In this document: positions 35,469-43,750 of the stretch, piece after piece
How positions within the stretch are numbered: position 1 is the stretch's first letter
Layout of the letters: every line of letters starts with the position of its first letter
Source: Acidobacterium sp.
GTDB taxonomy: Bacteria; Acidobacteriota; Terriglobia; Terriglobales; Acidobacteriaceae
Direction of reading: 5' to 3'
NCBI GenBank assembly: GCA_003166955.1
Contig: PMUI01000070.1
Span: forward strand, 1 to 64,000
Length of the DNA stretch: 64,000 nt
Translations under genes and position numbers: made by a program
Notes under the pieces: model-generated
Told to the model about the DNA's origin: nothing
The model's input: only the letters and a program-made list of their open reading frames with translations
Database searches by the model: none

Positions 35469-36707
35469 TTACTCATAGCGCAACGCCTCGATGGGGTCGA
35501 GGTTGGCTGCCCGGACGGCGGGAATCATGCCGCTGACGAGGCCGACGACGCCGAGGATGATCGTGGAGAGGAGGATGGAGCCCGGGGAGATGAGGAGACG
35601 GATGTCGGCGTTTTCCGCATGCTGGGCCATGGCGCTGTAGAAGGTGATGCTGCCGACACTGAAAGAGACAACGTAGGCGAGGAGTATCCCGAGGACGCCG
35701 CCGGCGGCGGCAATGACGAGGGCTTCAGAGAGGAACTGGAAGAGGATGTGGCGGCGGCGGGCGCCGAGGGCCTTCTCGATGCCGATCTCTTTGGTGCGCT
35801 GCTGGACGGCGACCAGCATGATGTTCATGAGGCCGATGCCTGCGATGCCGAGGGTGAGTGCGCCGATAAAGAGCAGCAGGGCTTCAAGCGCGATGGTGAT
35901 GACCTCGAACTGCTTCATCTGGTGCATCAGGTTGGCGACGAAGATGGCGTTGCGGTCCGAGGGCAGGAAGTTGTGCATAGCGGCGAGGGTGTTGCGGACG
36001 GCCTGCTCGACGACCTGATTGTCGCCGTGGTAGGTGAGCCAGATGCCGCCGAGGTATTTGAGGTCGCCGAAGTCCTGGAAGGTGTTGAAGGGGATGTAGA
36101 CCTGGCGGTTGACGTCGTCGTCGCCCTCCTGCATTTTGGGGTCGAGGACGCCGATGACGGTGAAGCCGATGCCGTTGAGGCGGATGCGCTGGCCGAGGGC
36201 GTAGCGGCCGCCGAAGAGCTTGGTCTTGGCTTCGGAGCCGAGCACGGCAACGTGAGCACGGTCCTCGTCGTCCTTGTCGGAGAAAAAGCGCCCCTGGTCG
36301 ATATCGAGCTTGAGCACGCTGGAGATTTCGGCGCGATAGCCGTTGATCCACCACGAGTACAGGTGCTCATCGCTGGCGACGTTGACCTGCTTAAACATTC
36401 CCGGCGAGATGTGCGTGACACCGGGCACAGTGGCCCAAAGGCGGTCGACGTCTTCCTGAGTGAGGCGAACCTGCACGCCGGCTTTGGAGCCGCCGACCTG
36501 CTCGGAGGTGCGGCCCGGGAAGACGCCGATGAGGTAGGTGCCCCACTCCGCGAAGATGGCCTGGATGGCCTGGCCGAAGCCGGCGCCGTAGGCCAGGAGG
36601 AGCACCACGGTGGCGATGCCCCAGGCCATTCCGATGACGGTGATGAAGGTGCGGCGGCGGTTGTAGACCATCGCTTCCCAGGCCTGGCCCCAGATGTCAC
36701 GGATCAT
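35469..36707 (-). CDS. MacB/FtsX-type ABC transporter permease, 412 aa
   Basis: An inner-membrane permease with the MacB architecture: a first membrane helix (about 20-45, RRRTFITVIGMAWGIATVVL), a large periplasmic MacB_PCD domain (about 50-270), and three C-terminal helices (around 285-395, including LLLFIGALTLGIAGIGLMNI and VIAAAGGVLGILLAYVVSFS). The KALGARRRHILFQFL coupling segment and the final DPIEALRYE are typical. It is preceded by another permease of the same type. No ATPase or membrane-fusion gene is in the window, so the partners must lie elsewhere. Confidence 0.88.
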   Translation of the reverse strand: MIRDIWGQAWEAMVYNRRRTFITVIGMAWGIATVVLLLAYGAGFGQAIQAIFAEWGTYLIGVFPGRTSEQVGGSKAGVQVRLTQEDVDRLWATVPGVTHISPGMFKQVNVASDEHLYSWWINGYRAEISSVLKLDIDQGRFFSDKDDEDRAHVAVLGSEAKTKLFGGRYALGQRIRLNGIGFTVIGVLDPKMQEGDDDVNRQVYIPFNTFQDFGDLKYLGGIWLTYHGDNQVVEQAVRNTLAAMHNFLPSDRNAIFVANLMHQMKQFEVITIALEALLLFIGALTLGIAGIGLMNIMLVAVQQRTKEIGIEKALGARRRHILFQFLSEALVIAAAGGVLGILLAYVVSFSVGSITFYSAMAQHAENADIRLLISPGSILLSTIILGVVGLVSGMIPAVRAANLDPIEALRYE

Positions 36708-36730
36708 TGGGAGCCTCCAGCAATTCCAGC

Positions 36731-36777
36731 AATAAAGTGGGCAGCTAAAAGGCGGTCAGCTGAGAAGCGGTCAGTGA
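36731..36777. repeat. 7/14-bp array between the two permease genes
   Basis: The units alternate as GGGCAGC, TAAAAGG, CGGTCAG, CTGAGAA, GCGGTCA. It shares the CAGCTGAGAAGCGGT unit with the block at 13224-13461, which ties the two loci to one repeat family. Confidence 0.6.
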
Positions 36778-36796
36778 TGTGGCGGAGATTCATGGT

Positions 36797-38053
36797 CTAT
36801 TCCTTGCGCAGGGCTTCTACAGGTTCCATGGCGGCGGCCTGAGCGGCGGGGTAGAGTCCTGAGACGATGCCGCAGATGGCGAGGGAGAGGATGGCCAGAG
36901 CGGCGGACCAGGGCTGGAGGCGGGGTGGATCGAATCCTTCGACGTTTTGGCCTAAGGCACGCTGCAGGAGCCACATGAAAAACGCTGAACCGAGAATGCC
37001 GATGAGGCCGCTGACGCCGGTGAGGGTGAGGCCTTCGAGGAAGAACTGAACGAGGATGCTGCGTTTGGTGGCGCCGAGGGCCTTGCGGAGGCCGATCTCG
37101 CTGGTGCGCTCGGTGACGGAGACGAGCATGATGTTGACGATGCCGACCGCGCCGAGGGCGAGGGTGACGAGTCCGACACCGCCGAGGAAGATGTCCATGG
37201 CGTCGAAGATTTTGCCGACCATCTGCTGGGACTGAATGGAGTCCCACTCATTGAAGGCCTCGGCATCGTCGGGATTGAAACCGTGGCGGCGGGCGATGAT
37301 CTCGTGGACTTCGTGCAGGGCGGCTGCGTGCTGCGTGGCAACGGTGGGCTGGTACTGGATGGTGTTGACGGTGTTCTGCGGATTGTGGCCCCAGTTGAGG
37401 GCAAACATGTCCATCATGACGGTGAGCGGGATGTAGACCTGCTGGCTGCGGTCGTCGTTGTCGCCGTGGCCCACGTGGTCGGCGACGCCGATGACGGTGA
37501 AGCGGGTGCCGTTGAGGGCGACCCATTCGCCGAGGGCGGGATGACCGGGAAAGAGGAGTCGCGCGCTTTTCTGGCCGAGGACGATGACGTGGTTCTTGTC
37601 GATGAGGTCGTTGGTCTGGATGAAGCGGCCCTGGCCGATGGGCAGGTAGCGAATGGTCTGGAACTGGGGCTCGACGCCCAGCACCTGGCCGCCGGCGGTT
37701 TCCCAGATGCTCTGCTGCTTGATGTCGCTGCGGTTGAGGATGGCGGTGGCGTCACGAACGTCGGGGGCCTGGGTGCGGACAGCCTCGGTATCGGCAAGGG
37801 TGAGGTAGTAGGGCCGCATGTTGGAGTGCTGGCCAGGGACGGCTGGGATGTTGCCGTTCCACATCATGATGACGTCGTTGCCGAGCTCGGCAAACTCGCG
37901 CTTTTGGCCGGAGCGGAAGCCTTCGCCGACGGAGATGAGCAACAGCATGGAGCCGACACCCCAGGCGATGCCGAACATGGTGAGGAACGAGCGGAGCTTG
38001 TTGGCGCGGATGGCCAGAAAGACCTGCCCGAAGGTGTCGCCGAGACTCTGCAT
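36797..38053 (-). CDS. MacB/FtsX-type ABC transporter permease, 418 aa
   Basis: The same architecture as the next gene: first helix (about 20-42, LRSFLTMFGIAWGVGSMLLL), periplasmic domain (to about 285, with GVADHVGHGDNDDRSQQVYI), then C-terminal helices (ALGAVGIVNIMLVSV, LTGVSGLIGILGSAFFMWLL, ALAILSLAICGIVSGLYPAA) and the KALGATKRSILVQFF coupling segment. Being paired with a second permease implies a heterodimer, or two related transporters for lipids, peptides or toxins. The two genes are separated by 89 bases holding a repeat array. Confidence 0.88.
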   Translation of the reverse strand: MQSLGDTFGQVFLAIRANKLRSFLTMFGIAWGVGSMLLLISVGEGFRSGQKREFAELGNDVIMMWNGNIPAVPGQHSNMRPYYLTLADTEAVRTQAPDVRDATAILNRSDIKQQSIWETAGGQVLGVEPQFQTIRYLPIGQGRFIQTNDLIDKNHVIVLGQKSARLLFPGHPALGEWVALNGTRFTVIGVADHVGHGDNDDRSQQVYIPLTVMMDMFALNWGHNPQNTVNTIQYQPTVATQHAAALHEVHEIIARRHGFNPDDAEAFNEWDSIQSQQMVGKIFDAMDIFLGGVGLVTLALGAVGIVNIMLVSVTERTSEIGLRKALGATKRSILVQFFLEGLTLTGVSGLIGILGSAFFMWLLQRALGQNVEGFDPPRLQPWSAALAILSLAICGIVSGLYPAAQAAAMEPVEALRKE

Positions 38054-38265
38054 GGTCTGTACTCAGATACGCGGATCGAGGGTGCTGGGTTCCCGGGCCG
38101 GGGGCTATCGGATAGACGATGCTGGCTGCGGATGGGGATCGAAATAAGGGTTGGGCAGGGGAGTTTGTGATGAATGGACCCGGAAACGCGGCGGGCGGCA
38201 GGCCGAGTGCAATGGGCCCGATCCGGTGGCGTAGCGTGAACCGCAGCGTAGCCGGGACGAGTGCG

Positions 38266-38451
38266 CTACTTCGTGCTGGAAAGTGCGGCCTGCACCTGCT
38301 CGGCGCCCGGCTCGGACTGTTTCAGGTACTCGCTGACGCGCTTCTTTTCGTCGGGCGGGAGGGAGGGGATGAGAGCGATCATGCGGCGCATCGTGGTCGC
38401 CACGTCATCCACGAGATTCATTACACGAATAGCTTCGCCGGAAAGGGGCAT
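38266..38451 (-). CDS. Small predicted helical protein, 61 aa
   Basis: MPLSGEAIRVMNLVDDVATT, then MRRMIALIPSLPPDEKKRVS and EYLKQSEPGAEQVQAALSST. It is amphipathic and helical throughout, with balanced charge and a plausible codon pattern. No family was recognised. The ribosome site is weak (TGAAG), and it is upstream of the permease genes by about 210 bases. It could be a real short gene or a fortuitous frame. Confidence 0.45.
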   Translation of the reverse strand: MPLSGEAIRVMNLVDDVATTMRRMIALIPSLPPDEKKRVSEYLKQSEPGAEQVQAALSSTK

Positions 38452-38557
38452 AAAGCTTCAGTTGACCTCTGCAGCCATTTTCGGCGATCCGGGGATTTCG
38501 GTAAAGCAGGGGGGGTGCGAGGTGCGGGGCGAGTGCCCGGAGTGAGAAGATGCCGTC

Positions 38558-39016
38558 ATGAATTACTTGGATGCGGCGCGGGATTTGCGCGAGGTGGTCG
38601 GGGAGTGCGAGCGGAAGTTTCTGGCGATTAAGGATGCAGAGGCCGGCCGCGCGGCCGGGCTGGAGAAGTGGTCGCGGAAGCAGATTCTGGGGCACCTGAT
38701 CGATTCAGCGGCGAACAATCATCAGCGGTTCATCAGGATGCAGCTGACGCCGGAGCTGAAGTTTCCTGGATACGAGCAGAACGAGTGGGTGCGGCTAAAT
38801 CACTACGCGAAGCGACCGTGGAAGGAGCTGGTGATTCTTTGGGCTGCTTACAATCGGCATCTCGCTGAGGTGATCGAGCGTATTGCGCCAGAGACGCTGG
38901 GGCATGTGTGGGACAAGAGCGGGGAGCAGGGCGACGCGCGCTACGATCTGGAATTTGTGGCGACGGATTATGTGGCGCATCTGCGGCATCACGTTTCGCA
39001 GATTGAGCGCGGCTGA
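38558..39016 (+). CDS. DinB-family protein, 152 aa
   Basis: A four-helix-bundle DinB-like protein of the YfiT/metal-dependent hydrolase type. Candidate metal histidines lie in ILGHLIDSAANNHQRF and in the C-terminal YVAHLRHHVSQI. The R-WSRKQILGHLIDSAANNH stretch is the usual signature. Relatives include thiol S-transferases and hydrolases, so the reaction is open. At 152 aa it is complete. It starts at MNYLDAARDLREVVGE and is followed by the convergent gamma-carbonic anhydrase gene. Confidence 0.8.
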   Translation: MNYLDAARDLREVVGECERKFLAIKDAEAGRAAGLEKWSRKQILGHLIDSAANNHQRFIRMQLTPELKFPGYEQNEWVRLNHYAKRPWKELVILWAAYNRHLAEVIERIAPETLGHVWDKSGEQGDARYDLEFVATDYVAHLRHHVSQIERG

Positions 39017-39035
39017 TTCGATTTCCTGAGACGGA

Positions 39036-39596
39036 TTACTTCGCGATTTTCATTTCCTCGAGAAACCCCTTGACGTGCGCGGGCTCGGACTCGCCAAGGT
39101 AAATCTTGACGTAGTCGAGGTAGTTGCGCGCGTACTGGAGGATGTCCTCGCGGTCGTCGGAGGTGAGGTCGCGGCGGATTTTGCCCGGGACACCGGCGAC
39201 GAGCGAGCGGGGCGGGACGACCATGCCTTCAGGGATCACCGCGCCGGCCGCGATGATGGAGCCTTCGCCGATGACGGCGCCGTTGAGGATGGTCGAGCCG
39301 ATGCCGATAAGGCAGACGTCTTCGACCACGCAGCCGTGAACGGTGGCGTTGTGGCCGATGGTGACCCAGTCGCCGACGATGACGGGATATTTGTAGCGCA
39401 TGCCGTGGAGGACAGCGCAGTCCTGCACGTTGGAGTGGGCGCCGATACGGATGGAGTGCACGTCGCCGCGGACAACGGCGTTCATCCAGACGCTGGCGTG
39501 CGGGCCGAGGACGACATCGCCGATGACCTGGGCCGAGGGATCGACGTAGCAGGTGGCGGGGATGGTCGGCGTGTGACCCTGGTAGGTGCGGATCAT
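39036..39596 (-). CDS. Gamma-carbonic-anhydrase-family hexapeptide-repeat protein, 186 aa
   Basis: A left-handed beta-helix of hexapeptide repeats (VDPSAQVIGDVVLGPHASVW, AHSNVQDCAVLHG, GHNATVHGCVVEDVCLIGIG, NGAVIGEGSIIAAGAVIPEG). The histidines in GAHSNVQD and IGHNATVHG are where the trimer's metal ligands sit in CamH/YrdA-like proteins. The acidic loop of the archaeal enzyme is absent, as in most bacterial YrdA-type members whose activity is unproven. It ends in a helical C-terminus (DDREDILQYARNYLDYVKIY). Confidence 0.88.
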   Translation of the reverse strand: MIRTYQGHTPTIPATCYVDPSAQVIGDVVLGPHASVWMNAVVRGDVHSIRIGAHSNVQDCAVLHGMRYKYPVIVGDWVTIGHNATVHGCVVEDVCLIGIGSTILNGAVIGEGSIIAAGAVIPEGMVVPPRSLVAGVPGKIRRDLTSDDREDILQYARNYLDYVKIYLGESEPAHVKGFLEEMKIAK

Positions 39597-39647
39597 GAAA
39601 TTAGTCTAGTCTGCAGCATTATGGCTCTTTCTGTTGAGCGGAAAACA

Positions 39648-39860
39648 ATGAAATTTGCTGCGGTTTTCGAGCATACGGAAACCGGGTGGAGCGGGTGGGC
39701 TCCGGATCTGCCCGGCTTAGGTGTGGCTGGGGAGACCTTTGAGGAAACCGAGCACCTCATGCGCGAAGGGATTGAATTCCATATCGAGGGCCTGCGGGCG
39801 GATGGCGAACTGGTTCCAGAGCCGACGACGCGCGTCGGGGAGATTGCGGTTTCAGCCTGA
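39648..39860 (+). CDS. Solitary HicB-like protein, 70 aa
   Basis: MKFAAVFEHTETGWSGWAPD, then LPGLGVAGETFEETEHLMRE and GIEFHIEGLRADGELVPEPT match the HicB antitoxin core. No HicA toxin is next to it, and no C-terminal DNA-binding domain is present. It could be an antitoxin remnant or a member of the solitary HicB-like proteins. The ATG at 39648 begins the conserved core; the ATG at 39621 adds nine residues. It is 24 bases after the divergent gamma-carbonic anhydrase start by the longer form. Confidence 0.8.
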   Translation: MKFAAVFEHTETGWSGWAPDLPGLGVAGETFEETEHLMREGIEFHIEGLRADGELVPEPTTRVGEIAVSA

Positions 39861-39886
39861 ATTCTGCGAGACCAGTCGAGTTTCGG

Positions 39887-39935
39887 GCACTTCTGTGGTC
39901 TGTGCCCTGCACCCTGTGCCCTGTTTTGTGATTTA
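39887..39935. repeat. 7-bp tandem array between the HicB-like gene and pheS
   Basis: The units read TCTGTGG, TCTGTGC, CCTGCAC, CCTGTGC, CCTGTTT. It begins 26 bases after the HicB-like stop. Confidence 0.55.
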
Positions 39936-39949
39936 TCCTCAAAAGAATC

Positions 39950-41053
39950 ATGCAGAATGACGAAATTCCCCCGCTCAGTGGCTGGAGCGAGGCGGAGCTG
40001 GACCGGGCGTTTGCCGCTGTCGCCGCTGAAGTCGAGAAGTCGGCTGCATCGATCCGGTCGCCCGACGACAAGGAGCAGTTTCGACTGGCGTGGCTGGGGC
40101 GGAAGCAGGGTCGTCTGAAGGCGATCAGCGACGCATGGCTAAAGTCTGCGCCGGCTGAGGCGAAGAAGCAGATCGGGCAGCGGTTCAACACGCTGAAGGC
40201 CGAGATTGAGCAGCGGCTGGAGCAGGCCGGCGCAGGGTCGTCGGACAGTGCGCTCAATGCCGAGGCGATCGACATTACGCTCCCCGGGACGCGCCGCAAG
40301 CTGGGCGCGGAGCATCCGCTGATCAAGACGTGGAATGAGATTGTCGCGGTCTTTCAGCGCATGGGGTACTCGGTCGGCGTGGGGCCGGAGGTCGAGACCG
40401 ACTACTACAACTTCGAGTCGCTGAATTTTCCTCCAGGGCATCCGGCGCGCGATACGCAGGACACACTGGTGATCGTGGGACAGGAACGGAAGCCGCTGCG
40501 CGACCGGCTGCTGATGCGCACGCACACGTCGCCCGTGCAGATTCGCACGATGGAGCAGCAACCGCCGCCGGTGCGGATCATTATTCCGGGCAAGGTACAC
40601 CGCAACGACGCGGCCGATGCGACGCACTACCCGATCTTTCACCAGGTGGAGGGACTGTGCGTCGACACGAACATCACGTTCGGCGATCTGAAGGGGACGC
40701 TCGATGCGGCGATGAAGGCGTTCTTTGGGTCGAGCGTGAAGACGCGCTTCTTTCCATCCTTCTTTCCGTTCACGGAGCCGAGCGCGGATGTGCAGATCAG
40801 CTGTCCCTTCTGCGGCGGGTCGGGATGCCGGAAGTGCAAGCAGTCCGGATGGATTGAACTGCTGGGCTGCGGCATGGTGGACCCTGCGGTGTTTGGGTTC
40901 GTCTCTCAGAAGCAGTCCTTATACGATCCGGCGCGCATTAGTGGATTTGCATTCGGCATGGGGATCGATCGGATCGCGATGATGAAGTACGGCATCGGAG
41001 ATATCGGATTGCTCTACTCGGGAGATCAGAGATTTTTGGAGCAGTTCGCGTGA
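39950..41053 (+). CDS. pheS: Phenylalanyl-tRNA synthetase alpha subunit
   Basis: Class II aminoacyl-tRNA synthetase subunit. An N-terminal coiled-coil (about 20-100: AEVEKSAASIRSPDDKEQFR, AEIEQRLEQAGAG) is followed by the catalytic domain with motif 1/2 (GYSVGVGPEVETDYYNFESL, RTHTSPVQIRTM, KVHRNDAADATHYPIFHQ) and motif 3 (FAFGMGIDRIAMMKYGI). A CPFCGGSGCRKCKQSG cysteine cluster, which could bind zinc, sits before motif 3. Stop and pheT start overlap (GTGA), so the subunits are co-translated. Confidence 0.95.
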   Translation: MQNDEIPPLSGWSEAELDRAFAAVAAEVEKSAASIRSPDDKEQFRLAWLGRKQGRLKAISDAWLKSAPAEAKKQIGQRFNTLKAEIEQRLEQAGAGSSDSALNAEAIDITLPGTRRKLGAEHPLIKTWNEIVAVFQRMGYSVGVGPEVETDYYNFESLNFPPGHPARDTQDTLVIVGQERKPLRDRLLMRTHTSPVQIRTMEQQPPPVRIIIPGKVHRNDAADATHYPIFHQVEGLCVDTNITFGDLKGTLDAAMKAFFGSSVKTRFFPSFFPFTEPSADVQISCPFCGGSGCRKCKQSGWIELLGCGMVDPAVFGFVSQKQSLYDPARISGFAFGMGIDRIAMMKYGIGDIGLLYSGDQRFLEQFA

Positions 41054-43134
41054 AGATTCTTTCGAGTTGGTTGCGCGAATATGTTCCGGGGATTGCGGTT
41101 TCCGATCGGGAACTCGCCGATGATCTGACGCTGCGCGGGATTGCGGTCGAAGGTGTGTTCGATCTAGGGGCGCACGGGTCGCTGTTCGAGATGGACATCA
41201 CGACCAATCGCGTCGATGCGATGAATCACTACGGCATTGCGCGTGAGGCGGCGACGATCTACGGGCTCGAGTTGAAGCTGCTCGATACGAGTCTGCCGGC
41301 AGCGAGGGTCGCAGCACGGCCCGTGTCTGTGTCGATCGAAGAGCCGAAGCTGTGCGGGCGGTTCACGGCGCGGGTGCTGCTCGATATTCGGCTTACGCCG
41401 TCGTCGGGCGTGGTGGCGGAGCGGTTCCGGCTGCTGGAGCAGAAGCCGATTTTCAACGCTGTCGATGCGACCAATTATGTTGTGCTGGCGATGGGGCAGC
41501 CGACGCACGCGTTCGATCTGGACAAGCTGGAGGGCGGGATCATTGTCCGCCGCGCGCGCAACGGCGAGAAGCTGCGCACGCTCGATGGCGTGGAGCGCCT
41601 TCTCGATGCGGATGATCTGGTGGTCGCCGATGAGAAGAAGGCGCTGGGCCTTGCTGGTGTGATGGGCGGCTGGGACACGATGATTACGCCTGAGACCAGG
41701 AATGTTCTGGTGGAGGCGGCGTGGTTCGATCCGGGCGTGGTGCGGCGTTCGTCGAAGCGGCATTTGCTGCACACGGATGCTTCGCATCGGTTTGAGCGCG
41801 GGGCGGATTTCAATGCTCCGCCGGTAGCGTCAGCGCTGGTGAGCCGGATCATTCTCGAGGCTGGCGGTCATCCTGAAGGCGAGTTGGTGGATGTGGTGGT
41901 CGAGGAGGCTGTCGCGCGGACGGCGAAACGCGCCAGCGTGAGCTTCAGTCTCGGTGAAGTGCGGCGGATGCTGGGGCCGACCGAGGATGCGGAGGGAATT
42001 TTGGCTGGGACGGCGGAAGGGATTTTGTCTGGGCTCGGATGCGGGATGGCGAATGCCGGCGCGGAATCCTGGAGCGTGACGCTGCCAAGCTGGCGGCTGG
42101 ATCTGGAGCGCGGGATCGATCTGGTGGAGGAGATTGCGCGCGTCTACGGCTACAACCGATTCCGGAATACGGTGCCGGCGTTTTCCGGAACAGTGGTGGA
42201 GTTGCCGTGGGCGGGGAAAGAATCGGCGGTTCGCGCGACGCTGCTCGCGCTGGGTTGGAATGAGGCGATCTCGTCGAGTTTTTGCGCGTCGGAGGACGCG
42301 GCGCGGTTTGTGCGCGAGCCCGGAGCCGCGGTGGCGATCGGGAATCCGCTGAGCGAAGAGGCCGGGATGCTGCGGCCGTCGCTGCTGCCGGGGATGCTGG
42401 ACATGCTGGCGCTGAATATTAGCCGCGATGTGGAAGGCACGGCGCTTTTCGAGATGGGGACTGTCTTCAGTGGAGGGCCGGAACGCGTGGACGAGCGGCC
42501 GTCACTGGGATTCGGCGCGACGGGGCAGGCGTTCGGCAAGCAGGATGTTGATTTCTACGAGCTGAAAGGGACGGTGGAGGCGCTGTTGGGGAAGTTTGCG
42601 TCGCGGTCGGCTTACTTCGATCACTTCCCTGCTGCTTCGGGCCCCGCTGCTTTGCGATTGACGCCGGCGTGGCTGCATCCGGGGCGGAGCGCGCGTGCGG
42701 TGCTGGATGGCGCGACGGTCGGGTGGTTCGGGCAACTGCATCCGGCGGAGGCCGAGCGACGGAAGCTCAAGCAGGCAGTATGGATCGGGGAGCTGTGGCT
42801 GGATCGGCTGTACAGGCAGGGGCTGCGGCAACCGGTGGTCGAGGAGCTGTCGCGATATCAGCCGGTGCGTCGGGATTTTTCACTGATGTTGCCGGACAGC
42901 GTGGCGTACGCGAAGGTGGCCGAGGCACTGGAGGGGCTGGCGATTCCGGAGCTGCGGATTTTTGAGCCAAAGGAAGTGCTGCGGGGAAAGATGGCGGCTC
43001 CTGCGCACTACTCGCTGCTGCTGGGCGTAGTGTTCCAGTCGCACGAGCGGACACTGCGGGAAGAGGAAGTGCAGGGGTGGTCGCAGCAGGTGGTTGCGGC
43101 GCTGGAGGCGTTGGGGGGAAAGCTGCGGGCCTGA
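41050..43134 (+). CDS. pheT: Phenylalanyl-tRNA synthetase beta subunit, short form, 694 aa
   Basis: The partner of PheS in the alpha2-beta2 enzyme. It starts with GTG overlapping the pheS stop. After the first helices (MKILSSWLREYVPGIAVSDR) the sequence goes directly to FEMDITTNRVDAMNHYGIAR; the EMAP-type tRNA-binding domain (about 110 residues in E. coli PheT) is missing. The B3/B4 editing domain (about 90-270), B5, the catalytic-like core and the C-terminal FDX-ACB domain (YQPVRRDFSLMLPDSVAYAK) are present. The short length is therefore a domain loss, not a truncation. Confidence 0.93.
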   Translation: MKILSSWLREYVPGIAVSDRELADDLTLRGIAVEGVFDLGAHGSLFEMDITTNRVDAMNHYGIAREAATIYGLELKLLDTSLPAARVAARPVSVSIEEPKLCGRFTARVLLDIRLTPSSGVVAERFRLLEQKPIFNAVDATNYVVLAMGQPTHAFDLDKLEGGIIVRRARNGEKLRTLDGVERLLDADDLVVADEKKALGLAGVMGGWDTMITPETRNVLVEAAWFDPGVVRRSSKRHLLHTDASHRFERGADFNAPPVASALVSRIILEAGGHPEGELVDVVVEEAVARTAKRASVSFSLGEVRRMLGPTEDAEGILAGTAEGILSGLGCGMANAGAESWSVTLPSWRLDLERGIDLVEEIARVYGYNRFRNTVPAFSGTVVELPWAGKESAVRATLLALGWNEAISSSFCASEDAARFVREPGAAVAIGNPLSEEAGMLRPSLLPGMLDMLALNISRDVEGTALFEMGTVFSGGPERVDERPSLGFGATGQAFGKQDVDFYELKGTVEALLGKFASRSAYFDHFPAASGPAALRLTPAWLHPGRSARAVLDGATVGWFGQLHPAEAERRKLKQAVWIGELWLDRLYRQGLRQPVVEELSRYQPVRRDFSLMLPDSVAYAKVAEALEGLAIPELRIFEPKEVLRGKMAAPAHYSLLLGVVFQSHERTLREEEVQGWSQQVVAALEALGGKLRA

Positions 43135-43147
43135 GGAGCCCCCTGAG

Positions 43148-43750
43148 TCAGAGGACTTCGGCGAGGCGGGGATAGAGACCGGCGTGGCTGGTCTGATAGA
43201 GGGCGAGGAGGCGCTGGCGCATGAGGTAGTAGGAGGAGGCGGCCTCGTGCAGATGGAAGGGAATAAGAGTGGCGGAGCGGCGCGCGACGATATGGAAGGT
43301 GAGGGCCAGCTCGATGCGACGGATGGAGCTGCGGAGACGGACGGCATCGCGGCGCATGCGCTCGGTAACGATGACGCCCTCGTCGAAATTCCAGCGCTGG
43401 GCGTGGGCGGCGAGGACGAGCATGAGCTTCGCATTCTCGCTCATGCGGCGCAGGCCTTCGCGGCCGCCGAGCATGAGCCACATGTCGGTGGGCTCGAGGG
43501 AAATTTGCCCTTCTTTTGGTTCAAGATAGTCGCGGGCGACGGAGGTTACGCGCTCAAATTCGATGCGCTTTAACTGGGAGACTAAGTCCTGCCAGCTGCG
43601 GCGCTCGACACGAATGGCGGATAACTGAGACTTGAGGGCGGCTGCGAGGAGACCACCTACAATTGCACCCAGGAGGAGGTAAGCCAGCACCGCGACGGCC
43701 TTTCTTATGAAGGAGCCACCTGGCTCCCCGAATCCGGAACGACGGGACAA
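43148..43750 (-). CDS. Unknown protein with one N-terminal membrane helix, 200 aa
   Basis: A membrane anchor (KAVAVLAYLLLGAIVGGLLA) is followed by a cytosolic or periplasmic helical domain rich in Arg/Glu (SWQDLVSQLKRIEFERVTSV, RRMSENAKLMLVLAAHAQRW, RMRRDAVRLRSSIRRIELAL). No family was recognised. The start is TTG at 43750, immediately after the stop of the upstream gene; a GTG 20 codons in is possible. Gene adjacency without a gap suggests that it is co-translated with the membrane protein and acts with it. Confidence 0.6.
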   Translation of the reverse strand: MSRRSGFGEPGGSFIRKAVAVLAYLLLGAIVGGLLAAALKSQLSAIRVERRSWQDLVSQLKRIEFERVTSVARDYLEPKEGQISLEPTDMWLMLGGREGLRRMSENAKLMLVLAAHAQRWNFDEGVIVTERMRRDAVRLRSSIRRIELALTFHIVARRSATLIPFHLHEAASSYYLMRQRLLALYQTSHAGLYPRLAEVL

